Below, piece by piece: positions 22,067 to 22,145 of a stretch of DNA of 22,145 bases. Below the pieces are notes generated by a model, which was not told the DNA's origin, searched no databases, and saw nothing but the letters and a program-made list of their open reading frames with translations. The position numbers and the translations under genes were made by a program. The DNA comes from Veillonellaceae bacterium (GTDB lineage Bacteria; Bacillota_C; Negativicutes; Veillonellales; Veillonellaceae). Position 1 is the first letter of the stretch. Each line of letters starts with the position of its first letter. The stretch is from the NCBI GenBank assembly GCA_902834965.1, contig CADFKY010000008.1:1-22145 (forward strand), in the 5' to 3' direction.

Positions 22067-22145
22067 CATCAAATTTTACAGCGTATCTCTAAAATTTGGA
22101 GAAATCGATTTGCGCAACTAAGAACAACAAAAGAAATTCTAGCTA

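Noticed and set aside
1..22145. tRNA, rRNA, CRISPR arrays, IS transposases or prophage genes
   Set aside because: No cloverleaf, rRNA segment, regularly spaced repeats, transposase or phage structural motif was seen on either strand.

Overview
The window looks like the chromosome of an AT-rich diderm Firmicute of the class Negativicutes, most likely a Veillonella-type organism. This is inferred from base composition, strong AGGAGG-type ribosome binding sites and gene content; no rRNA or other marker gene confirms it. Nearly every gene lies on the minus strand, so transcription runs from high to low coordinates. The one clear exception is a tiny plus-strand toxin gene at about 17.94-18.05 kb.

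Layout by position. 57-290 is a long imperfect palindrome resembling a MITE, with no gene. 359-2104 is amtB-glnB (ammonium channel and its PII regulator) behind a strong promoter, two dyads and a leader terminator. 2296-3567 encodes an unrecognised secreted protein. 3733-5565 is a CstA-type transporter. 5813-14661 is a complete histidine biosynthesis operon, transcribed in the order hisZG (one fused gene), hisD, hisB, hisA, hisF, hisI, hisE, hisC, hisH and a second hisF-like gene. 14944-16276 holds three small unrecognised membrane-anchored or membrane proteins. 16393-17841 holds a PHP-type histidinol-phosphatase, which supplies the step missing from the main operon, preceded by a GNAT acetyltransferase. 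17902-18156 is a compact locus with the architecture of a par/Fst type I toxin-antitoxin system. 18181-21268 is an ECF transporter operon in which an S component is fused to an ABC ATPase, followed by a second ATPase and EcfT. 21410-21978 is a ParE/RelE-type toxin with a Phd/YefM-type antitoxin.

How the parts work together. The his genes cover the route from PRPP and ATP to histidine. HisZG starts it, HisE and HisI open the ring, HisA isomerises, HisH and HisF add nitrogen and cyclise, HisB dehydrates, HisC transaminates, HisJ dephosphorylates and HisD oxidises. AmtB and GlnB handle ammonium uptake and nitrogen sensing. The same 10-bp palindrome, TTCTATAGAA, occurs at the amtB promoter, at the his promoter and upstream of hisH, which suggests a shared regulator.

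Most unusual points: (1) the Fst-like locus, with an SD-sequestering hairpin, convergent antisense promoter, shared bidirectional terminator and two direct repeats; (2) the HisF paralogue next to the only hisH, which has lost D11, K19, D176 and other active-site residues but keeps the residues of the ammonia gate; (3) the shared palindrome; (4) the amtB leader terminator and the natural Ala at the AmtB position normally held by a conserved Asp; (5) the ECF ATPase pair, which appears to form one degenerate and one consensus ATP site.
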